Below, one piece after another: positions 1 through 5,421 of a stretch of 7,229 bases of DNA (within the stretch, counting starts at the first letter, position 1; each line of letters starts with the position of its first letter). Made by a program: the position numbers and the translations under genes. The notes beneath the pieces were generated by a model that worked only from the letters and a program-made list of their open reading frames with translations, ran no database searches and had not been told where the DNA came from. Origin of the DNA: FEN-1297 sp964498065 (GTDB lineage: Bacteria > Bacteroidota > Ignavibacteria > Ignavibacteriales > Ignavibacteriaceae); NCBI GenBank assembly GCA_964498065.1, contig CAZCFZ010000147.1, forward strand, positions 1-7,229, read 5' to 3'.

Positions 1-422
1 GGATTTAAAACATTTCCGAATGCCGAATTTTCATTTGATGAGCCCATTGCAAATTCATCGCAGTTGGATTTACCGATTATTAAAACATCTTCATCAATAA
101 GCTTTTTAACTGCTGTAGCTGTATAGAGCGAAGTAAAATCTTTTAATATTTTTGATGAGCAAGTTGTCGGTTTATCTTTTATGGAAAGGACATCTTTAAC
201 TGCGATTACCATACCGGCCAATTTTCCGTGCTTACCGGATTTTATTTTATCCCCAATTCTTACAGCCTGTTCTTTAACTTCCTTATCAAATACAAAATTA
301 TAAGCGTTTAGATGTTTGTTTTTTTCAATTTGATCCAGAAAATAATTTACATTATCTGTTAAGGATAATTTCCCGGCTTTTAACAGCTCTATTTTCTCCG
401 AATAATTTTTGTAAGGCAGCAA
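1..422 (-). CDS. gatA: Glu-tRNA(Gln)/Asp-tRNA(Asn) amidotransferase subunit A, 5' part only
   Basis: This is the N-terminal 140 codons of GatA; the gene continues past the left edge. GatA is the amidase subunit of GatCAB, which converts misacylated Glu-tRNA(Gln) or Asp-tRNA(Asn) to the amide form in the cytoplasm. The amidase-signature pattern is clear: GMVIAVKD (residues 70-77) carries the family's catalytic lysine (K76), and IIGKSNCDEFAMGSSN (115-130) leads to the Ser-rich nucleophile region, which lies outside the window. The start is chosen as TTG at 422-420. The frame is closed by TAG at 441-443 with no ATG or GTG between, and the resulting N-terminus (MLPYKNYSEKIELL) has a normal length. 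A weak GGGA stands upstream. The gene starts about 30 nt beyond the terminator that closes the tatA array, so its promoter is unclear. The identification is secure; the start is less so. Confidence 0.93.
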   Translation of the reverse strand, partial: MLPYKNYSEKIELLKAGKLSLTDNVNYFLDQIEKNKHLNAYNFVFDKEVKEQAVRIGDKIKSGKHGKLAGMVIAVKDVLSIKDKPTTCSSKILKDFTSLYTATAVKKLIDEDVLIIGKSNCDEFAMGSSNENSAFGNVLN

Positions 423-448
423 TTTTATTCCCGGTTGTTTCTAACAAT

Positions 449-481
449 AAAAACCCGCTGAATTGTTTAAAAGCAGCGGGT
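449..481 (-). terminator. Rho-independent terminator after the tatA array
   Basis: Read on the minus strand, a perfect 8-bp stem ACCCGCTG / CAGCGGGT encloses a 13-nt loop and runs straight into TTTTTATTG. It lies about 30 nt past the stop of the last tatA gene. The plus strand has no comparable T-run on its exit side, so the terminator is directional. It should end the purC-like/psd/pssA/purS/purQ/tatA transcript and, if fully efficient, would separate gatA from it. Confidence 0.85.
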
Positions 482-509
482 AAAAAATTTAAATTACAAA
501 CTTCAATAA

Positions 510-713
510 TCAGCTAATCTTTTTTGTGTCCTCTTCCTTTTTCGAAGTATCCGATTTTGTATTATCACTTTCTTCATCATTTATAGCTTTTTTAAATTCC
601 CTTATGCCTTTCCCAAGTCCTTGAGCAAGATCGGGAATTTTTTTTGCTCCGAACAATACAAGAATTACAAGCAAAATTAATAATATTTTCCCGAAACTTA
701 AGTCATCTAACAT
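510..713 (-). CDS. tatA: TatA/E-family twin-arginine translocase protein, copy 1 (Lys-9 variant)
   Basis: This 67-residue protein has TatA architecture: a short N-terminal transmembrane helix (about 8-22), the FGAKKIP hinge (21-27), an amphipathic helix (about 28-44, DLAQGLGKGIREFKKA) and a charged tail. TatA oligomers form the pore of the Tat system, which exports folded proteins carrying RR signal peptides with TatC. The start has a good site, GAGGTG five nt before ATG. It is the last of three tandem copies and is nearly identical to copy 2 across residues 17-44. It is odd in having Lys at position 9, where the other two have Glu and where TatA/TatB proteins commonly carry Gln or Glu. No tatB or tatC is visible. 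It may be a specialised or modulatory TatA; the family call is firm, the functional class is not. Confidence 0.93.
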   Translation of the reverse strand: MLDDLSFGKILLILLVILVLFGAKKIPDLAQGLGKGIREFKKAINDEESDNTKSDTSKKEEDTKKIS

Positions 714-748
714 TTTTTCACCTCGAGTCCTATTTCATCAAGTAACCG

Positions 749-765
749 AGCAGTTTTAAACTGCT
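749..765. repeat. 17-nt perfect inverted repeat between tatA copies 1 and 2
   Basis: AGCAGTTT and AAACTGCT are 8-nt arms around a single central T. The site sits just after the stop of copy 2 and before the Shine-Dalgarno of copy 1. There is no T-run on either side, so it is not a normal terminator. It could be an RNA-processing or stabilising hairpin, or an operator-like dyad. The function is unknown. Confidence 0.45.
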
Positions 766-774
766 TAATTAAAT

Positions 775-969
775 TTATTTCTTTTCTGTTTTCTTTTCCT
801 GGTCATTCGGAATTTTTATATCTTCTTCAACATCGCGTATTGCTTTTTTGAATTCTCGTATTCCTTTTCCTAAACCTTGAGCGAGATCGGGAATTTTTTT
901 CGAGCCGAATAATACAAGAACTACAAGAAGTATGATTAAGAGTTCGCCCATTCCCATATTATCAAACAT
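775..969 (-). CDS. tatA: TatA/E-family twin-arginine translocase protein, copy 2
   Basis: This 64-residue TatA-type protein has a membrane helix from about residue 8 to 22 with Glu at position 9 (GMGELLIILL), then FGSKKIP (21-27), an amphipathic helix (DLAQGLGKGIREFKKA, 28-43) and a Lys/Glu-rich tail ending EKKTEKK. The start ATG is preceded by AGGTGA four nt upstream. It sits in the middle of the array, 61 nt before copy 1 and 80 nt after copy 3. The longer gap to copy 3 holds a possible promoter. The GxGEL start is typical of single TatA proteins in many bacteria, so this copy or copy 3 may be the main pore former. That ranking is inference. Confidence 0.94.
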   Translation of the reverse strand: MFDNMGMGELLIILLVVLVLFGSKKIPDLAQGLGKGIREFKKAIRDVEEDIKIPNDQEKKTEKK

Positions 970-1015
970 TTCATCACCTATATGTTAAAATAATTCACCC
1001 CAAAATCTAATAAAA

Positions 1016-1045
1016 ATTATATTTAAATGCGGTGCTATAATGCAA
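1016..1045 (-). promoter_or_regulatory. Possible promoter for tatA copies 2 and 1
   Basis: On the minus strand TTGCAT (1045-1040) and TATAAT (1021-1016) are separated by 18 nt, in the gap right after the stop of tatA copy 3. Transcription would start near 1009 and give a leader of about 40 nt. In AT-rich DNA a perfect TATAAT can arise by chance, so this is only a candidate for uncoupling the last two tatA copies from the upstream operon. Confidence 0.35.
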
Positions 1046-1049
1046 ACCA

Positions 1050-1250
1050 CTATTTATTCTGCTTTTCTTGGTCCTTTTTATCATTATTTGAGTCTTTAAC
1101 TTCATCTTCAACATCTTTAACCGCTTTTTTGAATTCTTTTAAACCTTTTCCTATGCCTTGTGCAAGATCAGGAATTTTTTTTGCACCGAAAAGCACCAAG
1201 ATCACAAGGAAAATAATTATTAATTCACCGGTTCCAAAGTTTCCAAACAT
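1050..1250 (-). CDS. tatA: TatA/E-family twin-arginine translocase protein, copy 3
   Basis: This 66-residue TatA-type protein has a membrane helix at about 8-22 with Glu-9 (GTGELIIIFL), the FGAKKIP hinge (21-27), an amphipathic helix (DLAQGIGKGLKEFKKAVKD, 28-46) and a highly charged tail. It is the first copy transcribed, and its ATG follows the purQ stop by 17 nt with GGGTGA four nt upstream, so it is probably cotranscribed with purQ. It differs from copies 1 and 2 by conservative changes in the amphipathic helix (QGIGKGLKEF against QGLGKGIREF), which suggests it split off first. TatA and TatB are hard to tell apart at this length; the FGxKKIP hinge and short tail favour TatA/E. Confidence 0.94.
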   Translation of the reverse strand: MFGNFGTGELIIIFLVILVLFGAKKIPDLAQGIGKGLKEFKKAVKDVEDEVKDSNNDKKDQEKQNK

Positions 1251-1267
1251 TTCTTCACCCTTTTAAT

Positions 1268-1960
1268 TTAAAAATTATTTATTATTGAATTCAATATAAT
1301 ACTTCCATCCACATTTCCAAGTACCGGATCGGCAACTCTTTCGGGATGAGGCATCATTCCTAATACATTTCCTTTTTTATTAATAATTCCGGCAATATTT
1401 AATGAGGACCCGTTCGGATTATATTTACCGGAAATTTCTCCGTCTGCAGAAGAATATTTGAATACTATTTGATTATTATCCGTTAAAGATTTTAAAGTCT
1501 CCTTATCGGCAAAATAATTTCCTTCGCCATGAGCTATCGGTAATTTTAAAATCCTCCCGGCTTCAATATCTCTCGTAAATATTGTATCTCTATTTTCAAC
1601 TGAAAGATAGACATCCTTACAAATAAATTGAAGGGATTTATTTTTTAACAAAACTCCGGGTAATAATCCTGCTTCCAAAAGAATTTGAAAGCCGTTGCAA
1701 ATACCAATAACCAAACCGCCTTTATTAGCAAAATCAATTACAGAATTCATTATGGGAGAAAATCTTGCTATGGCTCCGCACCTTAAATAATCCCCGTATG
1801 AAAAACCGCCGGGTAAAATAATTATGTTTGAGTTTTGCAAATCATTTTCTTTATGCCATAAAAAAGTTACATCAGAATGAAGGATTTTTTTTAACGCATA
1901 ATAAGCATCGTGATCGCAGTTGGAACCGGGGAAAACTACTACTCCGAATTTTGTATTCAT
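1268..1960 (-). CDS. purQ: Phosphoribosylformylglycinamidine synthase, glutaminase subunit PurQ
   Basis: PurQ is the glutaminase of FGAM synthase (de novo purine step 4). It releases ammonia from glutamine for the PurL synthetase subunit. The 230-residue length is normal. The class I glutamine amidotransferase pattern is complete: PGSNCD (11-16), LPGGFSYGDYLRCGA (49-63), the nucleophile elbow GICNGFQ with Cys-88 (86-92), AHGEGNY (143-149), and MMPHPER with His-205 and Glu-207 completing the triad (202-208). The ATG overlaps the purS stop by four nt (ATGA), implying coupled translation with its partner. purL is not in the window, so the catalytic subunit must be encoded elsewhere. A tatA gene follows after 17 nt. 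Confidence 0.98.
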   Translation of the reverse strand: MNTKFGVVVFPGSNCDHDAYYALKKILHSDVTFLWHKENDLQNSNIIILPGGFSYGDYLRCGAIARFSPIMNSVIDFANKGGLVIGICNGFQILLEAGLLPGVLLKNKSLQFICKDVYLSVENRDTIFTRDIEAGRILKLPIAHGEGNYFADKETLKSLTDNNQIVFKYSSADGEISGKYNPNGSSLNIAGIINKKGNVLGMMPHPERVADPVLGNVDGSIILNSIINNF

Positions 1961-2229
1961 GCTGATTTTTCCTCCGAAGGAGTTCCTTCGGACAGTGTAA
2001 ATTCATAATCTTCCATTATCGGATTCGAAAGTAGCTTTGTACAATAATCTTTCACTTCTTGTTCGGCTGTTTTTTTATCATCAATATCCACATTAAATTC
2101 AATAAATTTTCCTATCCTCGTATCTTTAATGTTAGTTAAGCCCAAATGAGCTGCGCCTTTTTCTACTGCTTTACCCTGCGGGTCAAGAATGGAAGGTCTT
2201 CTTTTGATAATTACGGTTACTTTGAACAA
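1957..2229 (-). CDS. purS: Phosphoribosylformylglycinamidine synthase subunit PurS
   Basis: PurS is the small structural subunit that bridges PurQ and the short form of PurL in the three-part FGAM synthase. The 90-residue protein shows the usual pattern: an N-terminal strand (FKVTVIIKRRPSILDPQG, 2-19), a helix ending in HLGL, RIGKFIEF (38-45) and the C-terminal LLSNPIMEDY segment (67-76). The start is TTG at 2229-2227, with AGGA nine nt upstream. No ATG is available and the family N-terminus begins here. The stop overlaps the purQ start. Having PurS implies a short PurL elsewhere in this genome. The 46-nt gap to pssA upstream shows no terminator. The last 10 residues (GTPSEEKSA) are a short extra tail. 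Confidence 0.95.
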   Translation of the reverse strand: MFKVTVIIKRRPSILDPQGKAVEKGAAHLGLTNIKDTRIGKFIEFNVDIDDKKTAEQEVKDYCTKLLSNPIMEDYEFTLSEGTPSEEKSA

Positions 2230-2275
2230 TTTTATAATCCTAATTTTTAGTTTATTAAAAGAGGAATACTATTTA

Positions 2276-2995
2276 TCAGGCTTTTTTCGAAATTAAATAA
2301 TAAATGTGCCGAAAAATACCAAATAGTATTATGAAAATAAATATATAGAATAACGCTTTTCCCGAGGTTAAAATTAAAAGAATGATTGACAAAACAACAA
2401 AGCCGAAATGAAAGGGTTTTGACCTAATACCCTTAACAGTAAATTTCGGAAGAGTATCATACTTTATTGTGCTAACCATTAAAATAGAAAGAACAACAAC
2501 TAAGGGAATTATAAATGAAGCGTAGGGTTCCTGAAATCCAATGCCTTTTTCATAATAAGTCAGCACGAAAGCAGCAACGGTTATAGCAGATGACGGTATA
2601 GGCAATCCTTTGAAGTAAGATTTATCAAATCCTACCAATTGAACATTAAACCTTGCGAGCCGGAATCCTCCGGCTATCAAAAGCAGGGAACTAATTATTA
2701 CTCCGAAAGCATTGTAATTAATAAAATGAATTTGATAAATTAAAAATGCCGGTGCTGCGCCAAAACTAACAAGATCCGATAGAGAATCAAGCTCAACTCC
2801 AAGTTCGCTGCTTGAATTAGTGAGCCTGGCCATTATACCGTCCAGAGCATCAAACAAAGCGGCGATAATTATTAACCATGCAGCGTAACTATATTTATCC
2901 TGACTGGCATTAATAATAGAAAGGAAACCACAAAACATATTCATGGCAGTAAAAAGGTTGGGTATTACCGACGGAGTTATTCTTAATCTATTCAT
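2276..2995 (-). CDS. pssA: CDP-diacylglycerol-serine O-phosphatidyltransferase
   Basis: This inner-membrane enzyme makes phosphatidylserine from CDP-diacylglycerol and serine, the first committed step to phosphatidylethanolamine. The CDP-alcohol phosphatidyltransferase signature D-x2-D-G-x2-A-R-x8-G-x3-D-x3-D is intact at residues 49-74, with the metal-binding Asp residues at 49, 52, 70 and 74. The 239-residue protein is strongly hydrophobic, with about six to eight membrane segments, and RLARFN (112-117) also fits the family. The product is the substrate of Psd, encoded immediately upstream with a 4-nt ATGA overlap, so the pair is translationally coupled. The short, fully membrane-embedded form is the Bacillus-type PssA, unlike the peripheral E. 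coli enzyme. Serine as acceptor is inferred from the psd partner. Confidence 0.96.
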   Translation of the reverse strand: MNRLRITPSVIPNLFTAMNMFCGFLSIINASQDKYSYAAWLIIIAALFDALDGIMARLTNSSSELGVELDSLSDLVSFGAAPAFLIYQIHFINYNAFGVIISSLLLIAGGFRLARFNVQLVGFDKSYFKGLPIPSSAITVAAFVLTYYEKGIGFQEPYASFIIPLVVVLSILMVSTIKYDTLPKFTVKGIRSKPFHFGFVVLSIILLILTSGKALFYIFIFIILFGIFRHIYYLISKKA

Positions 2996-3648
2996 TCGTT
3001 TTCTGCAAATTCAAAAAGAATTGATTCACCGGCTTTTACAGTATCTCCCTTTTTTACTTTCGGCTGCCATTTTTCCGAAACAACAACATCAACTCTGCTG
3101 CCGAATTTGATCATACCGAATCTTTCCCCCATTTTAACATCATCACCTGGCTGAATTGTATAAATTATTCTTCTTGCAATAAAACCCGCTACTTGTGTAA
3201 AAAATACTTTTCCATATTTACTTTCAATACCGAATTCCGCACGTTCATTTTTTTCCGATGCTTTATCCTCAAAAGCAGCTAAGTATTTGCCTTTATAATA
3301 TTTAAAATATTCTACTTTACCGTCAACCGGAATTCTATTTACATGAACGTTTAAAGGCGACATAAAAATAGAAATTTGCCTAGCCTTACCGCCGATATAT
3401 TTATTTTCTATTACATCTTTAACAAGAAGAACCTTTCCGTCCGCCGGTGAAACAACGATATTATCTTTTGCCGGTGAAGTTCTGTCCGGATCTCTAAAAA
3501 AGTAAAATGAAAAAATAAGAAAAAGCAGCGGTAAGACAATGAAAATTAATTTTACCGTTTCATTACCGATAAAAAAACTAACGATAATAATAAAAAGCGT
3601 AATTACTGCTGTAATACCTAAGGTAGAATATCCATATTTAGTAAGCAT
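2992..3648 (-). CDS. psd: Phosphatidylserine decarboxylase proenzyme
   Basis: Psd decarboxylates phosphatidylserine to phosphatidylethanolamine. The proenzyme cuts itself and the new N-terminal serine becomes a pyruvoyl cofactor. The 218-residue protein is the short form of the family. Two hydrophobic segments (about 10-28 and 33-51) anchor it. VSPADGKV (66-73) carries the triad Asp-70, and NVHVNRIP (100-107) carries His-102. KFGSRVDV (181-188) holds the Gly-183/Ser-184 cleavage site, so the mature chains should be about 183 and 35 residues. The ATG lies 3 nt after the stop of the PurC-like gene and the stop overlaps pssA. No separate ribosome site is visible, so translation is probably coupled to the gene upstream. 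Confidence 0.97.
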   Translation of the reverse strand: MLTKYGYSTLGITAVITLFIIIVSFFIGNETVKLIFIVLPLLFLIFSFYFFRDPDRTSPAKDNIVVSPADGKVLLVKDVIENKYIGGKARQISIFMSPLNVHVNRIPVDGKVEYFKYYKGKYLAAFEDKASEKNERAEFGIESKYGKVFFTQVAGFIARRIIYTIQPGDDVKMGERFGMIKFGSRVDVVVSEKWQPKVKKGDTVKAGESILFEFAENE

Positions 3649-3651
3649 TTT

Positions 3652-4362
3652 TTAAGCACTCATCATATTGAATAACTGATCCGTATAGTGCCTTATTTCT
3701 GCGGAAGTATTGAATTTGTAGGGATCGATTCCGTTGCTGTTTTTGTTTAATGGAATTACTTTTACGCTGCGGGGTGTAAAATCATCTACAAGAAATATTT
3801 TTTCCTCAAATTTACCAAAACTGCATGAAGCCTCTGCAAGCAAATAACCTCTTCTTTCAAAGAAAGACTTAAGTACCGCATTAACTTTGGAACAAATACG
3901 GCTGATTACTTTTATATCTTCATTTGTACATAAATCAAAGGAAATTAAATGGCTTTCGGTTATTAAAGAATCTTTCCCTTCGCCGAAATGTATTTCGAAA
4001 ATCGGCAGATTTAAAATTTCACTCTCTTTTTTAGAAAAAATTTTGGCTGTTCTTTTATCTATTATATTAATAATTTTTACATAGAACGGAAAGCGTGTAT
4101 GTTTAACAAACTTAAGTGTAGTTTTATTATGCATTTTAACGAAAGCAGCCGGTATATGATATTCTTTTAAATAATCGAAAAAGAATGAATTTATAGCTGC
4201 AAATTTTTCACCTAGATTTTTTACTTGTACTTTTTTATTTCCGTTTGGATTAAATGAATCAAGATATTCTATAATTAAGTAATCATGTTCATCTATCGGT
4301 AATTCTTTTTTTAGTAAATCTTCTTCAAAGCGCAAGTGATTGTAAGACCTGTTGTTATTCAA
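3652..4362 (-). CDS. Degenerate SAICAR synthetase (PurC)-like protein, probably not catalytic
   Basis: Residues 27-236 follow PurC almost without gaps: DYLIIEY (27-33), GNKKVQVKNLGEKFAAIN (41-58), FFDYLKEYHIPAAFVK (61-76), DSLITESHL (131-139), SKVNAVLKSFFERRGYLLAE (158-177) and KIFLVDDFTPRS (188-199). The 236-residue length from the TTG at 4362 equals normal PurC, which makes SAICAR from CAIR, aspartate and ATP. All signatures are altered. The N-terminal GKAK nucleotide loop is DLLK (15-18). In the E-x3-R-N-x3-G-S block Glu is Tyr-94, Arg is Ile-98 and GS is Lys-103/Arg-104. DFKLEFG is EASCSFG (177-183), and D-E-[FI]-S-P-D is D-D-F-T-P-R (193-198). The frame is open and undisturbed, so it looks maintained, not decaying. 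It heads the psd-pssA-purSQ operon, 3 nt before psd. A longer reading from ATG at 4458 would add 32 hydrophobic residues, but a promoter lies inside that stretch. Homology is confident by eye; loss of activity is inference; the role is unknown. Confidence 0.82.
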   Translation of the reverse strand: MNNNRSYNHLRFEEDLLKKELPIDEHDYLIIEYLDSFNPNGNKKVQVKNLGEKFAAINSFFFDYLKEYHIPAAFVKMHNKTTLKFVKHTRFPFYVKIINIIDKRTAKIFSKKESEILNLPIFEIHFGEGKDSLITESHLISFDLCTNEDIKVISRICSKVNAVLKSFFERRGYLLAEASCSFGKFEEKIFLVDDFTPRSVKVIPLNKNSNGIDPYKFNTSAEIRHYTDQLFNMMSA

Positions 4363-4371
4363 AACTTCCTT
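4363..4371 (-). promoter_or_regulatory. Ribosome binding site that decides the PurC-like start
   Basis: On the minus strand AAGGAAG (4371-4365) is followed by TT and then the TTG codon at 4362-4360. It matches the anti-Shine-Dalgarno well but with short spacing. The alternative ATG at 4458 has no recognisable site before it. Together with the promoter just upstream this supports the TTG start. Confidence 0.55.
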
Positions 4372-4383
4372 TTCAAATTTTAG

Positions 4384-4436
4384 TTGAGAAATTATAAAAA
4401 TTAGGTATAAAAAGTCAATCGAATATATTATATTTG
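4384..4436 (+). promoter_or_regulatory. Candidate promoter region for the ybaB-recR operon
   Basis: The plus strand offers TTGAGA (4384-4389), 16 nt and TATAAA (4406-4411). Further down there is a Bacteroidota-like TATATTTG (4429-4436, matching TAnnTTTG) without a clear -33 partner. Either would leave a leader of roughly 55-80 nt before the ybaB start. The two possibilities cannot be separated by eye, and the first overlaps the leftward promoter on the other strand. Confidence 0.3.
4391..4418 (-). promoter_or_regulatory. Sigma70-type promoter for the leftward operon
   Basis: On the minus strand TTGACT (4418-4413) and a perfect TATAAT (4396-4391) are 16 nt apart. Transcription would begin near 4384, giving a leader of about 22 nt that contains AAGGAAG and the TTG start at 4362. 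The boxes lie inside the apparent N-terminal extension of the PurC-like frame, which argues that the extension is not translated. Confidence 0.6.
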
Positions 4437-4495
4437 CACAAAAATTAAAAAAAATCATAGAAAAAGTGTAGAAAAAAATAGACAGGAGGATATTA

Positions 4496-4822
4496 ATGAA
4501 GGGCGGAATGCAAGGTATGCTGAAACAAGTGCAGAAAATGCAGGAAGAGATGCAGAAAGTTCAAAGCCAGCTTGGAAATTTAACTGTAAGCGAAGAAGCC
4601 GGCGGGGGAATGATAAAAGCAACGGCTAACGGCAACAAAGAAATAATTTCCGTTACTATTGACCCTCAAGTCATTAATCCTGAAGAAAAGGAAATTTTGG
4701 AAGATTTGGTAGTGGCCGCTGTCAATAAGGCGCTTCAATCTGCCAATAAGATGGCTGAAGAAGAAATTGGAAAAGTAACAAAAGGAATGCTTCCTCCCGG
4801 AATGAATATCCCAGGATTTTAA
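4496..4822 (+). CDS. ybaB: YbaB/EbfC-family nucleoid-associated protein
   Basis: This 108-residue DNA-binding protein of the YbaB/EbfC family forms dimers and coats DNA. It is very often encoded next to recR. The N-terminal half is a Met/Gln-rich amphipathic helix (GGMQGMLKQVQKMQEEM, 3-19). The central strands include GGGMIKATANGNKEIISVTIDP (36-57), with the family's typical G-x-G-x4-V/I-x-I pattern, and the C-terminal helix is VVAAVNKALQSANKMAEEEI (72-91). The gene has the best ribosome site in the window, AGGAGG six nt before ATG. It opens the rightward operon and is followed by recR after 2 nt. Its role in repair is suggested by context only. Confidence 0.96.
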   Translation: MKGGMQGMLKQVQKMQEEMQKVQSQLGNLTVSEEAGGGMIKATANGNKEIISVTIDPQVINPEEKEILEDLVVAAVNKALQSANKMAEEEIGKVTKGMLPPGMNIPGF

Positions 4823-4824
4823 AA

Positions 4825-5421
4825 TTGCAAATAGCTGAGCCTTTATTAATTGCTATTGAAGAGTTAAGCAAATTACCCGGTATCGGTAAAAAGACTGCGC
4901 AAAGGTTAGCTCTTCATATATTAAAAAGTAATAATGAATCCGTCGATAATCTTATAAAGTCTATTCAAGATTTAAAAACCCGACTAGGATTCTGCAAGAG
5001 ATGTTTTAATCTTTCCGAAGAAGAATTATGCAATATTTGTAAAAATCCAAAACGGGATAAGACGGTTATTTGTGTAGTGGAAGAAGCCAGTGATGTTATT
5101 GCTATTGAAAAAACAAATGAATATTTCGGGCTTTATCATATTTTAGGCGGGGTACTTTCACCTCTGTCAGGTGTAGGTGCCGATTCACTTAAAATAAAAG
5201 AATTAATTAAAAGATTTGAATTAGAAGATATAAATGAAGTAATTCTAGCTTTGAATCCGGATACGGAAGGGGAGACAACTGCATTATATTTGGCAAAATT
5301 GATTAAACCACTGGGAATAAAAGTAACCAGAATAGCTCGCGGTCTTCCAATCGGCGGTGATTTGGAATTTGCAGATGAAGCAACTATCGGTAGGGCAGTC
5401 TTAGGAAGAATTGTATTATAA
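4825..5421 (+). CDS. recR: Recombination mediator protein RecR
   Basis: RecR works with RecF and RecO to load RecA at single-stranded gaps. The 198-residue length is normal. All parts are present in order: the helix-hairpin-helix KLPGIGKKTAQRLA (16-29), a four-cysteine zinc finger (Cys-57, 60, 69, 72), a Toprim domain with VVEEASD (84-90) and NPDTEGE (144-150), and the C-terminal ARGLPIGGDLEFAD (171-184), which links to the ring-forming Walker-B-like end. The start is TTG at 4825, only 2 nt after the ybaB stop, with an AGGA inside the end of ybaB. The N-terminus MQIAEPLLIAIEELSKLPGI fits other RecR proteins. The stop and the next ATG share one base (TAATG). Confidence 0.97.
   Translation: MQIAEPLLIAIEELSKLPGIGKKTAQRLALHILKSNNESVDNLIKSIQDLKTRLGFCKRCFNLSEEELCNICKNPKRDKTVICVVEEASDVIAIEKTNEYFGLYHILGGVLSPLSGVGADSLKIKELIKRFELEDINEVILALNPDTEGETTALYLAKLIKPLGIKVTRIARGLPIGGDLEFADEATIGRAVLGRIVL

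Noticed and set aside
749..765. Terminator between tatA copies
   Set aside because: The hairpin has no T-run on either strand, so it does not meet the usual intrinsic-terminator pattern.
1022..1050. Hairpin after tatA copy 3 as a terminator
   Set aside because: The only stem is short and bulged (GG..TGC with GCA..CC) and is not followed directly by a T-run.
1027..1266. A 79-codon plus-strand frame opposite tatA copy 3
   Set aside because: It is the antisense of a clear TatA gene; it has no ribosome site and its residues simply mirror the tatA codons.
3887..4084. A plus-strand frame of 65 codons inside the PurC-like gene
   Set aside because: It lies wholly opposite a frame with PurC homology and shows no domain or start signal.
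3652..4362. Ordinary functional purC
   Set aside because: The overall alignment fits, but all signature residues that could be compared are changed, so naming it purC would mislead.
4363..4458. N-terminal membrane anchor on the PurC-like protein
   Set aside because: The hydrophobic stretch coincides with a good promoter and lacks a ribosome site, so it is more likely untranslated AT-rich DNA.
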